A DNA stretch of 64,000 nucleotides from positions 23,225,001-23,289,000 of the forward strand of contig NC_064437.1 in assembly GCF_023343835.1 (NCBI RefSeq), given 5' to 3'. Each line of letters begins with the position of its first letter. Position 1 is the first letter of the stretch. The position numbers were made by a program, and so were the translations under genes. Below the pieces are notes generated by a model, which was not told the origin of the DNA, did not search any database, and saw only the letters and a list, made by a program, of their open reading frames with translations. This DNA is from Lagopus muta (taxonomy: Eukaryota; Chordata; Aves; Galliformes; Phasianidae). This document shows, one piece after another, positions 11,478 to 22,269 of the stretch.

Positions 11478-14400
11478 TCAGATAGGTTTGTACAGCAGCG
11501 TGGTGACGTACTTCTTCTTGTAGCGGTGTGTGGCACTGAGCACCATTACGCCGTCCTGTGAGAGGCAAAGCACCAGCTGCAGGGGTTGGGGAGCTCAGTG
11601 CTGCAGGGTACCCCCAGGCAGCTGGGAGAAGAGGCCCTTGCTGCTCTATGGGCTTGGGGGACTGGCACAGCCAGCAAGAACCACCCACCACCCATGACAG
11701 GGAGCTGGGGAAGAGCAAGGGAGGGAGCTGGTTTGTGACAGAAGAGCAACAGGCTGCCCAGCTCCACCATGCTGTGAGAAGGCAGCTACAGGGAACTGGG
11801 GGCTGTAAGAAGGTCACCACCACCCACACCCCTGCACATGCCACATTTATAAAGGCAGCCAAGCAATCCCCAGGTGACTCCTTGGACCTCTGTGCCACCA
11901 TCACCACCCCAGGGCTGTCCAGGTTCTATGACCTGCAGGCCTCTGGGAGCCACAGTTGCTCCCCCTTCCCCAGTCTGTGGTTGCTGGGGTCTGCCCTTAC
12001 CTTGATGGAGAGCGCGTAGAGGTGATTGAGCATGACGTGGTTGGGTTCGGGCAGTAGGGCCGGGTCACACTAGGACAAGAGAAGCATCAGAGGAGAATAG
12101 CAGAACCCTGACCCCCCAGCATGAGAAGCAAAGAGCTGCCATCTCAGACAATCTGAGCTGCTGGGTGGCTGTTCAGAACATCAACAGAGTTTGGCTCAGC
12201 ACTAGGAAGAGTGGTTAATGAGAAAATCGATGCTTTTTCCAGCAAAGAGCAAGGGCCAGGCACCAGCTAAGGGCTGAGCAGGCTTCTTGCAGACAGGACT
12301 CCCCTTCTGGCCTCTACGTTGCTCTCTGTATGCAGCCGTGTGCTGGTACCCACCGAGATATTGGTGTCCTTGTTGAGGATGACCTGGAGGAGGTGAGGCG
12401 GGAGGATGGGAGGGGATTTGAAGCGTTCCTCAGGCCGGTACACATACATCTCTTGGCCATAAGGTCCGGGTGGGGAACTTGATAAGTCTAAAGGAAAGAG
12501 ACAGGAGGTGGTATAAGATGGCTAAATCACAGATGAGCTCCAAGGATGCTGAGAAGAACCCAGCAGGGTCTTTCAGACATTGAAGGATTCCATGAGCCCA
12601 GTCTGCAACTAGTACTGAGAAGACTGGGTCAGCATGTAGTAGGGCAGCAGTACAGGCTCATCATGTTTAGAAGCCACAGCATCTAGGGAACAGAAGGTGG
12701 CTTGTTCTGTTTCAGAAAGGTCTTCAGACCTCAGTTTTCCCTTAGCCATGTATCGTATAGTAACAGATCAGACTTTTCACAGCAGAATAAGCAGCCAGGC
12801 AAGCTGTGGGCATATCCAAGAATGCCTGTAAGGTGGCACATGCATAGACACAACACAGGCACCCCGTGGTATCCACCCCAAGACTCCTGCACACAACTCC
12901 CAGCACTACTGAGTGTACTACCTGCCTGTTCCAAGCGGCCTGCCACCATTGCAGTGGACACAAGGATGCAGGGACACAGCAAGCAGCACATCTGCACAAC
13001 TGCCTGACTCAGAGGGCACAGAAGGGGAAGTCTAGATTTATGAGGTGCTCAGCCTGTGTAAGGGATCTCAGGAGCTTGTGGTCTGTAAGCTGGACAGATT
13101 GCATCTCCCAGCCACATCTGAACTGCTCATTTTGGAACAGCCAGCACCCTGAAGGGTCCACCTCTTTGGAGATGCTGTTTGATGGCTTCTTTTTGGACTA
13201 GGCAACGGCCTGGAACTGAGGCTGTACCTGAGATAGGACTTGGAGCATGGAGGGCAGGCTGCACTCAGAGCACCCTGGACTGAAACATGACTGGACTACC
13301 TGCCAGCACTGCTTACCAAGCCAGCACTGCCAGCATCCATGTGGTAACTCAACCTGCTGATGTAACATGAGTGGAGAGAGGTTTCTGGTGTGCTAGCAAT
13401 TGTACAAATAGCCTTGGTGTGAAAACCAAGAGCAGCTGCTGAAAATAGCCTGGATCCTTACTTAGCTTTTTAGATCCACTTAGCTTCTACCCCAGATCAG
13501 ATGACTTACTCACAGTTTAGCAGACAGAAAGGAGAGATGTTCCCTGTGTTCACTGGTCTGTAATGGCCATCTCAGCTGCAGGAAGGCACCAGCCCTGCTC
13601 TGGGACCATGCTAACACAGAACAGGTTACACCAGCACAGCCTCCTTGGAGACAATGTCTCAGCTGGAAGCTGCTGAGGACATGGGCAGGACCTGCTGCCA
13701 AACATTAATCTCTCTGTGTGTATGGGCCCACACCTCTAAGGGGAGCTGTTTGTCCCCATAGCAGTGAGTCTCAGAGTAGGAGATGGAAAATAGCACATGC
13801 AAAGCTGTAATGCCACAAAAACTCACCCCGACCTGAGGTTTCTGAGCTCTCCAGGGAATCCACTTTTAAAGCGTCAAACACCTCAAAGTCAGACTTCTTG
13901 ACATGAATCAGATTGTTAATCGTCCCCATCTGGCTGGTGACCACGGGCTGGAAAGAACTAAGGTAAGAAGCTTCCTACATACAGCCTCAGTTGAAGCATA
14001 CTCGTGCTTCTGAGCTCGTCCCAGCCTGAGCTGCCACTGTTATGCCATTACCTCAGAGCACAGGTGGCAAGAGTTTAGCTCTAGCGTTTGCAGATCTCTG
14101 CTGCTTGCCCTGGGAGATTTCCCCTTACTCCCAGGCTCCTATTACCTCCTACTTTCATCTTTCCTGCTGCATGCCGATGGGTAAGCATCATCTCCTTCCC
14201 ATGCTGCTCCTGTGTGATGCAGCTGGGAGAAGAACCTGCAGTGAATGCTGGCCTGTGGCTTGTCTTTCCAATTCAGAATGTGCATTTAAAGCTTACTGGT
14301 ATCTCACTGCCACCCAATACATCCCTGACGTTCCCCCACATTCCCCCATACAGCTTGTCCCCACACAGCATATCTAAGCCCAAAAGAACCAGCCTCTGAG

Positions 14401-16223
14401 TGGATTCATGAGATGGAGGTTCCCCTTTTGCATTGGCAGATATTCTCTGCTCTTCATACTTCTCTTCTGCTATGTTTACATCACGTTTTGGGCCCCAAAG
14501 AGGACAAGATTTGCAGTGATAAAGCTTTGAGAGTTACCTCGGATGGATCATGGACCCACTGGCCATCCACAAAAAATTTGTACTGGTGCTCTCCTTCTGG
14601 GAGGTCTAGGATAGCGACAAAGTCATTGTGGCTGTGCAGAGAAAACAGATGTACAACACCATTACTGCAGTGATGCTTTGGATGCTGCCTCTCCATGGGG
14701 TCCCAGAGAACAGCACTTTGTCATGCACTGCCTGCCCCCTTGACCCAAACACCCACGTACTGGGTTAGGACTGCTCATCACTCAAGGCATGGCCAGAGCA
14801 GGTGTGAGTGTCCAGAGCCTAAGTATGACTCAGATCCCTCAGGGTCCATAGAATCATATACTCATTAGGGTTGGAAAAAAACACTAACATCATCTGGTCC
14901 AATCAGGGCACAAGGTGAACAGGAGCTCAGCTTGCAGCCCTGCCCCACATGCTCTGGGGAAGCTGGCATGACAGATGTCATGTGCAAGACACACTGGACA
15001 GGGCGAGTGGACAACAAATCTAAACCTGTGCTGGTACTGCAGGATGGAAGCAGGAAGTGCCTCTGAAGTCTGCAATTGAGATAATCCCATTCTAGGTATT
15101 TCCTGGGATTATGCCCAGTCCTACACAGTGTTTCCACAGAAAACACAGGTGTACAGCAGAACAACGAGAACATTACTATGGGAAGAAGACATGTGAGGAA
15201 CAACTAAACTCCCTCTAGCAGCAACGTAGACAAGGAGATAGGCCACCAAGCTTCAGAAAACTGCAGCATACCTGGGCAGGGCTCTGCTGCCAGAATGACT
15301 GCTGTGTGGCATGCAATTGGGAAAGCAAGGAGGCCCATCCTGTCCTGTCCCCTGTTTCACAATTTCTCCCCACCACTGCAGCACCACCCAGGCAGGATGC
15401 TGACTGCATATTTGTGTTCACACCTCTAGCTTGGGCATGATGAACTGTGAGAAGCCAGGTGGGTAAAAGGAACAGCAAATGGCTCTGAGAGAAATGCTCC
15501 CTGTGATGGATGGAGAATATGGGCTGACCCAAGGGGCTAGCTACCTCTTGATGAGTGGGATTTTGGTGCTCCAGTTGTTGAAAGATCCAGAGATGAAGAC
15601 CTCTTTGCCCCCATCAGCCCAGCGGATGACAGTGGGGCGAGCCTGCTGGGATGGCTTCACTGACTCTTCCAGGTCCGGCTGCCATGAAACAAACTCCTTG
15701 TCCCCAGGAATCTGAGCAGAGAACACCAGAGCCGTTTCATTTGCCATTACCTCCATTTGCACATCCCAGACAACAGCAACCTCAGGCTAGGCAAGCAGCT
15801 CCGCTCATACATCCCAAGAGATGCTTCTCTTGTATTGCAGCTCAGCCTGGCTCTTGCTATGAAAGCAGTACCCCAGCACCCTGATATCCTGCCCATTTAG
15901 TTTGAATTAAACACAGCGCTGCTCTTTACCAGGTGCTACAGCCCTCTCACCAAAAATCCTCTCCTTGAAAGCAGCCTCAGCCCAGCACAGCCGCACAGCC
16001 CCCTCTGGAACACCACCCAGCACCCAATGTGAGGACAACAAAGGCAGCAGCCAGCCCCTACCTTGGAGTCGTGGGAGCTGAAAACACTGGGGTCATCTGT
16101 GCTGCCCACCATGATCTTGTGTGGGTGCTCCTTTGTGTGATGGGCACCTCCAGAGCTGTCGGAGCGGTGGGACTTGGAGCCATGGCGCTCACCAGACACT
16201 CGCTCACTGGTGGTGTTTCCCAT
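11478..16223 (-). CDS. PRKAB2: AMP-activated protein kinase subunit beta-2
   Basis: This is the regulatory scaffold of AMPK, joining the alpha and gamma subunits and binding glycogen. Coding exons in transcript order: 16062-16223, 15545-15711, 14538-14631, 13827-13947, 12354-12487, 12001-12069, 11478-11555. They give 274 aa in one frame (human beta-2 has 272). The N-terminus MGNTTSERVSGERHG carries the Gly2 myristoylation site. The CBM48 glycogen-binding module spans roughly residues 75-155, with Trp101 in SGSFNNW and Trp135 in DGQWVHDP. The serine split across exons 2/3, just before HNDF (residue 110), corresponds to the Ser108 site of mammalian beta subunits. The C-terminal alpha/gamma-binding domain ends YVTTLLYKPI. 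The start is fixed by the family N-terminus. The N-terminal linker (SHRSDSSGGAHHTKEHPHK) is the most diverged part. Beta-1 is excluded by KIPLIK and the N-terminus. Confidence 0.97.
14847..14920 (-). mobile_element. CR1 LINE 3'-end fragment
   Basis: Reading the minus strand, the typical CR1 tail is seen: a GATGATnnTnGTCCAA-like motif, a TTCCAACC-like motif and a terminal ATTCTATGG. It is short and 5'-truncated, and sits in PRKAB2 intron 2 (between 14631 and 15545). Confidence 0.75.
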
Positions 16224-17479
16224 GACAGCTCAGCAGCCCCTGTGAGAAGGAGAAGGCAGCAGTGTGTCTACACCCATGGGCTCCAGCAGTGAAGGGGGAG
16301 TGAGGGTACTGCTTCCCACTGCCTTTTGCCAGGACAGAGTGACAGCAATCCTAAAAAAGGCCCAAAGTTCATTCCCAATGCCAAGTTTGGGAGCCGAAGG
16401 GGAATTTAACAAGCAAGACAGCTTGAACTAATTATAGGCATACCCTTATGAGCCATCGTGATAGTTAAGCTGGTAATTGTTATACCCTAAAACAAACATG
16501 AGTTAGACTGCATCCTACACAAGTAGAGGGGCTGATGAGAAAAATAAAGCCACCCTTCAGTGGCAAATTGTCGCTTGGCACGAACAGAGCCTCTTTCAAA
16601 ATCCCACAGCCTGCACAGAAAAAAAACGCTACATACAGCAAGAAAACAGCCGGAGAGTGAAAGTAGCAGCTGCTTAACAGCTCCCAACAAGTTTCCCTGA
16701 GCCTGCGGGCAGAGGAGCAGAGCTTCATGCCTGGCAGAGGCAACAGTGCTGAAAGTAGCCGAGTGGAATCGCCCAGGCTGGAGCGTGGCCAAGGCAAGGA
16801 GTACTGTGCAGTGTGTGCAGAAGGCTCAGCAACAGCACAGCAAGGAGGTGTGCTTGTCACACCAGACTCCAGGGCTGCATGTCTGTCCAGCATTGGGCGA
16901 TACATCGGGATGAGACCACTGCTGTGCCATCCTGCTTGCAGAAAGCCAGGCAGGGGGAGCTGGCCATGTTGCACCTGGCCTCCTGGACCAAACAACAAAG
17001 CTACCGTGGGTTACATGGAGCTGTCAGGCTCCAAGCAGATGTCAGCAACCAAGGTGGGCTGGGGCTCTTGCCCCCTGCCCAGCTTTGTTTTGCAGGGATG
17101 GTGGGAGGACAGCTGGCCTTGCTTCATCCACTTTGTTGTGACATTTAGGGATTTGTTTAGAAGATCAAGTTATGTGTTATGAGTTCCAGGTGAGGCCGCC
17201 AGCCAAAGCCTGGCTTTGGACAATTATGGGGCAATTACTGAAGTATTTCTTAAGCCCTCAGTGTCCCTGGCTGCAGCCCGAGCTGGGGATGGCCAAGCCT
17301 GCAGGGTCAGGGCAGCTGTCACCCACTGCAGCATCATCCAACCCAGTGCCACCCATCACAGTGTCACCAACTACAGCGTTACCCATCATAGCATCACCAA
17401 CTGTACCGTCACCCGCTGCAGTGCCACCAACCGTACTACACCCATGGCAGCGCCATCAACCAGTGTCACCCGCTGCAAC
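16224..17479. other. PRKAB2 upstream region / 5' UTR intron
   Basis: No coding sequence is recognised. PRKAB2 of other vertebrates has a non-coding first exon, so this is probably the first intron, leading to the CpG-rich region at 17.5-17.8 kb. A 15-bp minisatellite lies at its left-hand promoter flank (17316-17475). Confidence 0.5.
17316..17475. repeat. 15-bp minisatellite upstream of PRKAB2
   Basis: About ten tandem 15-bp units fit a pattern like GTGTCACCAACTACA, with the CACC core best kept. Clear unit boundaries are 17316, 17331, 17346, 17361, 17376, 17391, 17406 and 17421; the period drifts after 17436. Because 15 is a multiple of three, the tract is open in some frames and gives Pro/Thr/Ser/Ala pentapeptides, but no known protein matches. 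Confidence 0.85.
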
Positions 17480-17840
17480 GCCACCCCGGCAGCACCTTGC
17501 CAGCCCCACCCCCCCTGCGGACGCCCGTCCGCTCCCGTCCCCTCCGCGGCCTACCCAGCCGCGACACCCAGCCGCCGCCCCGACCCCAGCGCACACGGTG
17601 GTAGCGCAGCCCCACGGCCCAGCCTCGGTCGCAGCCCCACCTGCCCGCCGCCGCCGCCGCCGCCGCCCCGCTCTCCGCCTCCGATCAAAATGGCGGCCGC
17701 CGCCACCGCCAGCCTCTGCGGGGCGCTCTGGCCCGCCCCCGCGCTGCTCTCTATGGTACCGGGCGACCATTTTGTTTGAGGGCGGTGTGACTTCCGGGAG
17801 GGGCGGCCATCTTTGCTGTGGGTGGCGCGAGTACTTCTGT
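17480..17840 (-). promoter_or_regulatory. CpG-island promoter, probably PRKAB2
   Basis: This is a GC/CpG-dense block with an eight-unit CCG trinucleotide run (about 17645-17667). It has YY1-type sites: AAAATGGCGGC at 17687-17697, the reverse form GCGGCCATCTTT at 17803-17814, and CAAAATGG on the minus strand at 17766-17773. An ETS-type ACTTCCGGG lies at 17790-17798. Such TATA-less YY1/ETS promoters often drive housekeeping genes. Assignment to PRKAB2 is inferred from position. A plus-strand transcript start is also possible. Confidence 0.65.
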
Positions 17841-17921
17841 CTTGTGCAATGTGTGCGCGGTGCGGGGATCCGTGAGGACGGACCAGAGCCTGGCCCTTCA
17901 CCCCGGAGAACGGGGACGAGC

Positions 17922-17927
17922 TTTATT
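17922..17927 (-). terminator. Polyadenylation signal of the proximal FMO gene
   Basis: AATAAA on the minus strand, 127 bases beyond the stop codon of the FMO gene at 18054-21272. It is only about 100 bases from the inferred PRKAB2 CpG promoter. Confidence 0.75.
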
Positions 17928-18053
17928 GCCTTTTTCCTCAGGGAAAGAATTCCCCATGCCACCCCGCATCCAGCAGAGCTTTTTGAGCCCTTCCCAATAG
18001 CACCGACACCCCAAGGAGAGGAAGGCAATGTCCAGCAGCCCCCTTCACTGGGG

Positions 18054-21000
18054 CTAAGGGGACAGTGAGACGTAGATGAGCGTGGCCACGATCAGTCCGA
18101 GGCTGAAGAAGACCTTGAAGATGTGTGGCACAGAGCTGCAGCGTGGCACTGGGTGCCTGGCCGTGCCTCGCAGGGGCTGGTCAACACGCTGGTGCTGGGA
18201 CAGGATGGCCGCCCGGGCACCCTGCCATGCGCCTGGGCCACGCAGGCGGTACTGGTAGGGCGTGCAGGGCCCCAGCAGCACCTCCTTTGCCAGCTTGGGG
18301 TCAGTGAGGAAGAGCAACAGCAGGTTGGGCTTGGCACCCAGCTGGCTGGCGAGCTCGTCCATGTAGGGAATGTAATCCACCTGGATAGTGTGCCGCCGGC
18401 TGGCCACGTACCTGTGGGCAGGAACAGCGGGCTGGCTCAGTGTGTGTGCATTGAGGAGGTGGTGGCAGGGTTAGTGACCCACAGGGCCCTTACCGCTTGG
18501 CTATTTTGTCCTTGGTTTGTGCAATGTCTGCCAGCATGGTGCTGGCTGGTGGCAGCTTGTGCAGACCTACGGAAGAAGGAGAAGGAGAGAGAGCTCTGCT
18601 CTCGGCAAACATGCCCCTCGGCACCCAGCATGGCATCTGTGGCGCAGGAAAGCCTTTGGGCAAAGAAACATGGGCAAGAGAGGCACAGGCAAGGAAATAA
18701 ATTCCCTGCCTGCCTCACTTACCCTTGAAGACACGGGTGGCCCAGCGACTCTGCATCTCTGCGATGGGCATGATGGCTCCCAGAGGCTGGATGTAGCCAA
18801 TGAAAGCCAACGTCGGCTTCTCCAAGTCAGCTGGGAACATAAACTTGTAGAGGGGGACCTGATTCTCCATCACCTTCACAGAATCCTCAAGGAAGGGGAA
18901 GGAGAAGCTGTACCCAGTGGCAAAGACTACAGCATCTATGTCTTCCTTAGTGCCATCCTCAAAAATGGCAGATGTTTCTGTGAACTGCTTGATGTTCGGC
19001 TTCACCAGCACCCTGCCCGAAATGATGCAGTTGGGCAGGTCATCGTTGATGGTCAAGTGCTGGTTGAAGACCCTGGAGAGAACAAACAGAGCTCATGCAG
19101 GGCTGGATGCAGGCAGGACCCCGTAACGCTGCCACAAACACTCACCGGTGTTTTGGCTTCAGACCATAGAGAGCATGGTCAAAGCGCATGTTGAGTTTCC
19201 TCTCCACCATGAAGTTGCTCACAGAGAGGGGCAGCATGCTTTGGAGGAGCTGGGTGAAGCGGCTGAGGTAGGAGAAGTCAAAGGGGTACCCACCTTCTGC
19301 CACCCGGTGCATCACCCATGTCCCACGCTTGGTGCTGAGAAACACCTGGTAGAAGTGAGAAGGGACATTTAATCTGAACTGCAGTGCTGGCCCAAACTCA
19401 GACGGACCTGCATGGTCTGGGAGTAAAAACAGGCTGGGAGCAAGGAGCAGAGGCATGCTGAGCCTGGTTGTCTTGGGACATCACCTGCTTGGCTGTGTGG
19501 CTCAGCTCCACCGCGATGTCGATGCCCGAGTTCCCGGTGCCGACCACAATGACCCGCTTCTCCGCAAAGGCCTGCGGGCTCTTGTAGTCCCGGCTGTGCA
19601 GGTACCAGCCTTCAAACTTGTCTACTCCTGCAAGAGAGAGTAGGGGTGGCTGTCCTTTTCTTGGGCTAGGTATGTGCTCTGGGAGCAGGCTGAGCCCAGT
19701 GGGAACTGCCTAGGGATGGTGCCCAGGGAGGTGGTGGCATCTCCAGCCTGGGAGATGATTGGTGTCACCCTCAGCACCCTGCTTGGCTTTTGAGGTTTTT
19801 GAGGTTTTGAGGTTTTTGACATGAAGGGAGCAACCACAGGTGGGGATCAGGGCTCAGCCAGAAGGGACAGGGCTGTGAAGAGTCTTGGGGAAGAGGATTC
19901 CTGGAGCAGGGGCACACGGCAGCATACCAGGGAAGGTGTGCAGCGGGAGGTGTGCTTCACAATGGTGCCCGGTGCACACCATCACGGCATCGAAGATGGC
20001 TGACTCCTGCTTGCCCTCGCTCTCGGTCTCCACCTCCCAGCGGCCCGTGGTGGCGAAGTCAGGGCGCTTGGCCACGCGGCGCACACTGGTCTGGGTGGGG
20101 GGAGCAGATGTCAGTGTCCCTGTGGCCCCGTCCCCGTGCTGCCCCCTGGCCCCCGGCGCTCACCCTGAAGCGGATGTGGCGGAGCAGGTCGAAGCGCCGC
20201 GCGTACATGCGGAAGTACTCCATGATCTTGGAGTGGTGCATGTAGTTGGGGAAGTCGTCGGGGATGGGGAAGTCGCTGAAGCACATCATCTCCTTGGAAG
20301 TGTTGATGATGACGGAGCGGTAGATGCTGGCGCGGCCCTCCTCAGGCTTCTCCTGCAGGCATGGGGCATGGCTCAGTGGTGGCAAGGGGAACATGTGGCG
20401 GTCCCAAACCTACCTGTGCTATGACTATCCCATCAGTCCCACAAGACTGAGCCATTGTATCAGCTCAGCTCAGTTCTGATATCTGCACCAGCAGCTCAGC
20501 CTCTGGCTCCCATGCATTAACTCTGCTCCATCAATGGGCAAAGCCACCATTGTGTTAGCCAGGCAGCTCCAAACCCCATGCTAGCACTGTTTAGCATTTC
20601 CCAGCTGTCCTGCTCACTGCAAGGCTGGGCAGGGCAGCAGAGCATGTCAGGTTGGCTCTTCTTGGGAAGAAGAGACAGTGGCATCGCTTGGCGAATGCAG
20701 AAACAAGCTCTGGGGCTTTCCCTTGGCAAGGAAAACAAAGGCAGCAACCTGTGCCTATGTGTAGGAGGTAGGAGAGGTAAAGGATGAGGAGCAGCCAGGA
20801 CGTTCGTAGAAAAAAGGGGCTGGGAAGGATAGGAAGGTAATGCCATCGGCAGTGGGGCACCTGCAGGGGTGGGGGAGGGAGGCAGGTGGGACCAGTGGGG
20901 ATGGGTGGGATCAGGACGGGCTGGGAAGGAAGGGATGGGAAACATTCACCCTGAGGCAGGAAAGCAAGCCTCAGCTGACAGCTAGCCCCAGCAGTGGCTT

Positions 21001-21272
21001 CTTGGGCAGGACCAGTCCTGCACTGCCAGCATCCCAGTCTGCGCCAAGGGGGTCTCCCAGCAGTGCTTCATTAGCTGCCAGTAAGCGATCCTGTCTGTGC
21101 TGCTGCCTAGGGCAGCTCGGTACAGCATGGTGCTTACCTCGAATCGCCACAGCCCCCCGATGTCCCCACTCCTCTCGAAGCAGGTGGGGGTCAGCCCTTC
21201 GTCCAGGCAGCATTTCAGGGCACACAAGCCGGAGGCGCCAGCACCGATGATGGCTACTCTCTGGGCAGCCAT
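18054..21272 (-). CDS. Flavin-containing monooxygenase, FMO5-like paralogue A
   Basis: This is an ER-membrane FAD/NADPH enzyme that oxygenates S/N/carbonyl substrates. Coding exons: 21138-21272, 20164-20352, 19928-20090, 19485-19627, 19146-19345, 18723-19072, 18494-18566, 18054-18411. They give 536 aa with no interruption (family 532-558). The FAD-binding GAGASG is at residues 10-15, the FMO signature [12 protein letters not shown] starts near 167, the NADPH-binding GTGNSG is at 192-197, and the FATGYSF motif is in exon 6. A hydrophobic C-terminal anchor ([17 protein letters not shown]) ends the protein. It lies tail-to-head, about 1 kb from a second FMO gene. Exons 2, 3, 6 and the first part of exon 8 are nearly identical to that copy, while exons 1, 4, 5, 7 and the tail are diverged. 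The diverged parts fit FMO5 less well than those of copy B, so the exact orthologue is left open (an FMO9-type gene is possible). Confidence 0.92.
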
Positions 21273-22269
21273 GTCTGGCAGCAGAGACAGCAGTGGTGGC
21301 AGGGGAGGCTGTGCCGCTGGGCACGCAGGAGGTCACTGAGTCTGGTGAGTGGCACAGGAGGGACGCGGTTGGTGCCGCTCAGCTGTGCTGGGTGTCCCTG
21401 TTTCTCAGCGTGGATGGCTGAGGTCAACTGAGGCATCGCGAGATGTTTCATCTAGACATGATCTACAGGTTCCTGCCCGCCCTTCGCAAAGGGCTCATTA
21501 TTTTCTCTAAGCACGTAATGATGCTGAAGCCTGCCCCAGCAACTTCCTGGGTGTGGGGGCTGAGATGTGGCCATGCTCCAAATTTTAGCATCACTATGTG
21601 AAAAACAAAACAGAGGGCATGCTCCAGGCATGAGTGCCAGCCTTGGTGCATGGCAGCCTGGAATAGCTAGCACTGCTCCAGGTCCCCAATGCATGTCCCC
21701 AGTTGCTGTCCTCTGGGGGGCTACGTGTGTGTTACAGGGATGGGAATGATCTTGCTGATGTGATCCCTGGGATCTGTTCCAGCTGCATGTACCGCAGGCA
21801 AGACTGCTTTGCTGCAGATGTATGCATGTGTGTGCATGCATGCAGACCCCATCCCATGTGTATTCTCAGCACACAGGGGAATGTGAGTAACAGGACAGGC
21901 ACCTGGTTTGTTGAAAACACTTTAATCTGATTAGAAACTTTGCTATACCTTTGCTATGTAGAAACCATATGAATATAATCAGTGGAAGCAGGTTGGAATT
22001 ACAGATGACAGAAGGGCCTATGCTCAGCCAACAGCAATACCTAAACAGGACAGGGCATTCCCCCACATGAGAAAGAATTTTTCCTTCATCCCAGGGTTGC
22101 CACAGGGTACTTTTTGGGTCTGCCCCACCTGGGAGGGTCTGGTGCAGTACACTCATTGTGTGGGGCTGTGCCAACAAGCGGAGAGTTCCCTTGATGTGAG
22201 GGGCATGACTGCTGTGGGATTGTGTAGCCCCCCAAGCATTACCAACCCCACCAGGCAGAGTGCAGCAGC
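21273..22269 (-). other. Interval between the two FMO genes
   Basis: No coding sequence is seen. The right half holds the probable 3' UTR of FMO copy B; the left part must hold the promoter and any 5' UTR of copy A. An alternating purine-pyrimidine tract (TG/CA-rich) lies at 21821-21844. There is no CpG island here, in contrast with the neighbouring housekeeping genes, consistent with tissue-restricted FMO expression. Confidence 0.55.
21921..21926 (-). terminator. Candidate polyadenylation signal of FMO copy B
   Basis: An ATTAAA on the minus strand 344 bases beyond the stop codon of the FMO gene at 22270-24846. It is the only hexamer of this class I saw in the interval. It could be replaced by a non-canonical site. 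Confidence 0.5.

Noticed and set aside
17172-18068. A 298-codon plus-strand open frame rich in Pro/Ser/Ala
   Set aside because: It is produced by the 15-bp repeat and the CCG-rich promoter, with no family match, and it runs into the FMO copy A 3' UTR.
19790-19820. GAGGTTTTT repeats in FMO copy A intron 3
   Set aside because: Only about four short imperfect units (roughly 30 bp); ordinary simple sequence with no wider structure.
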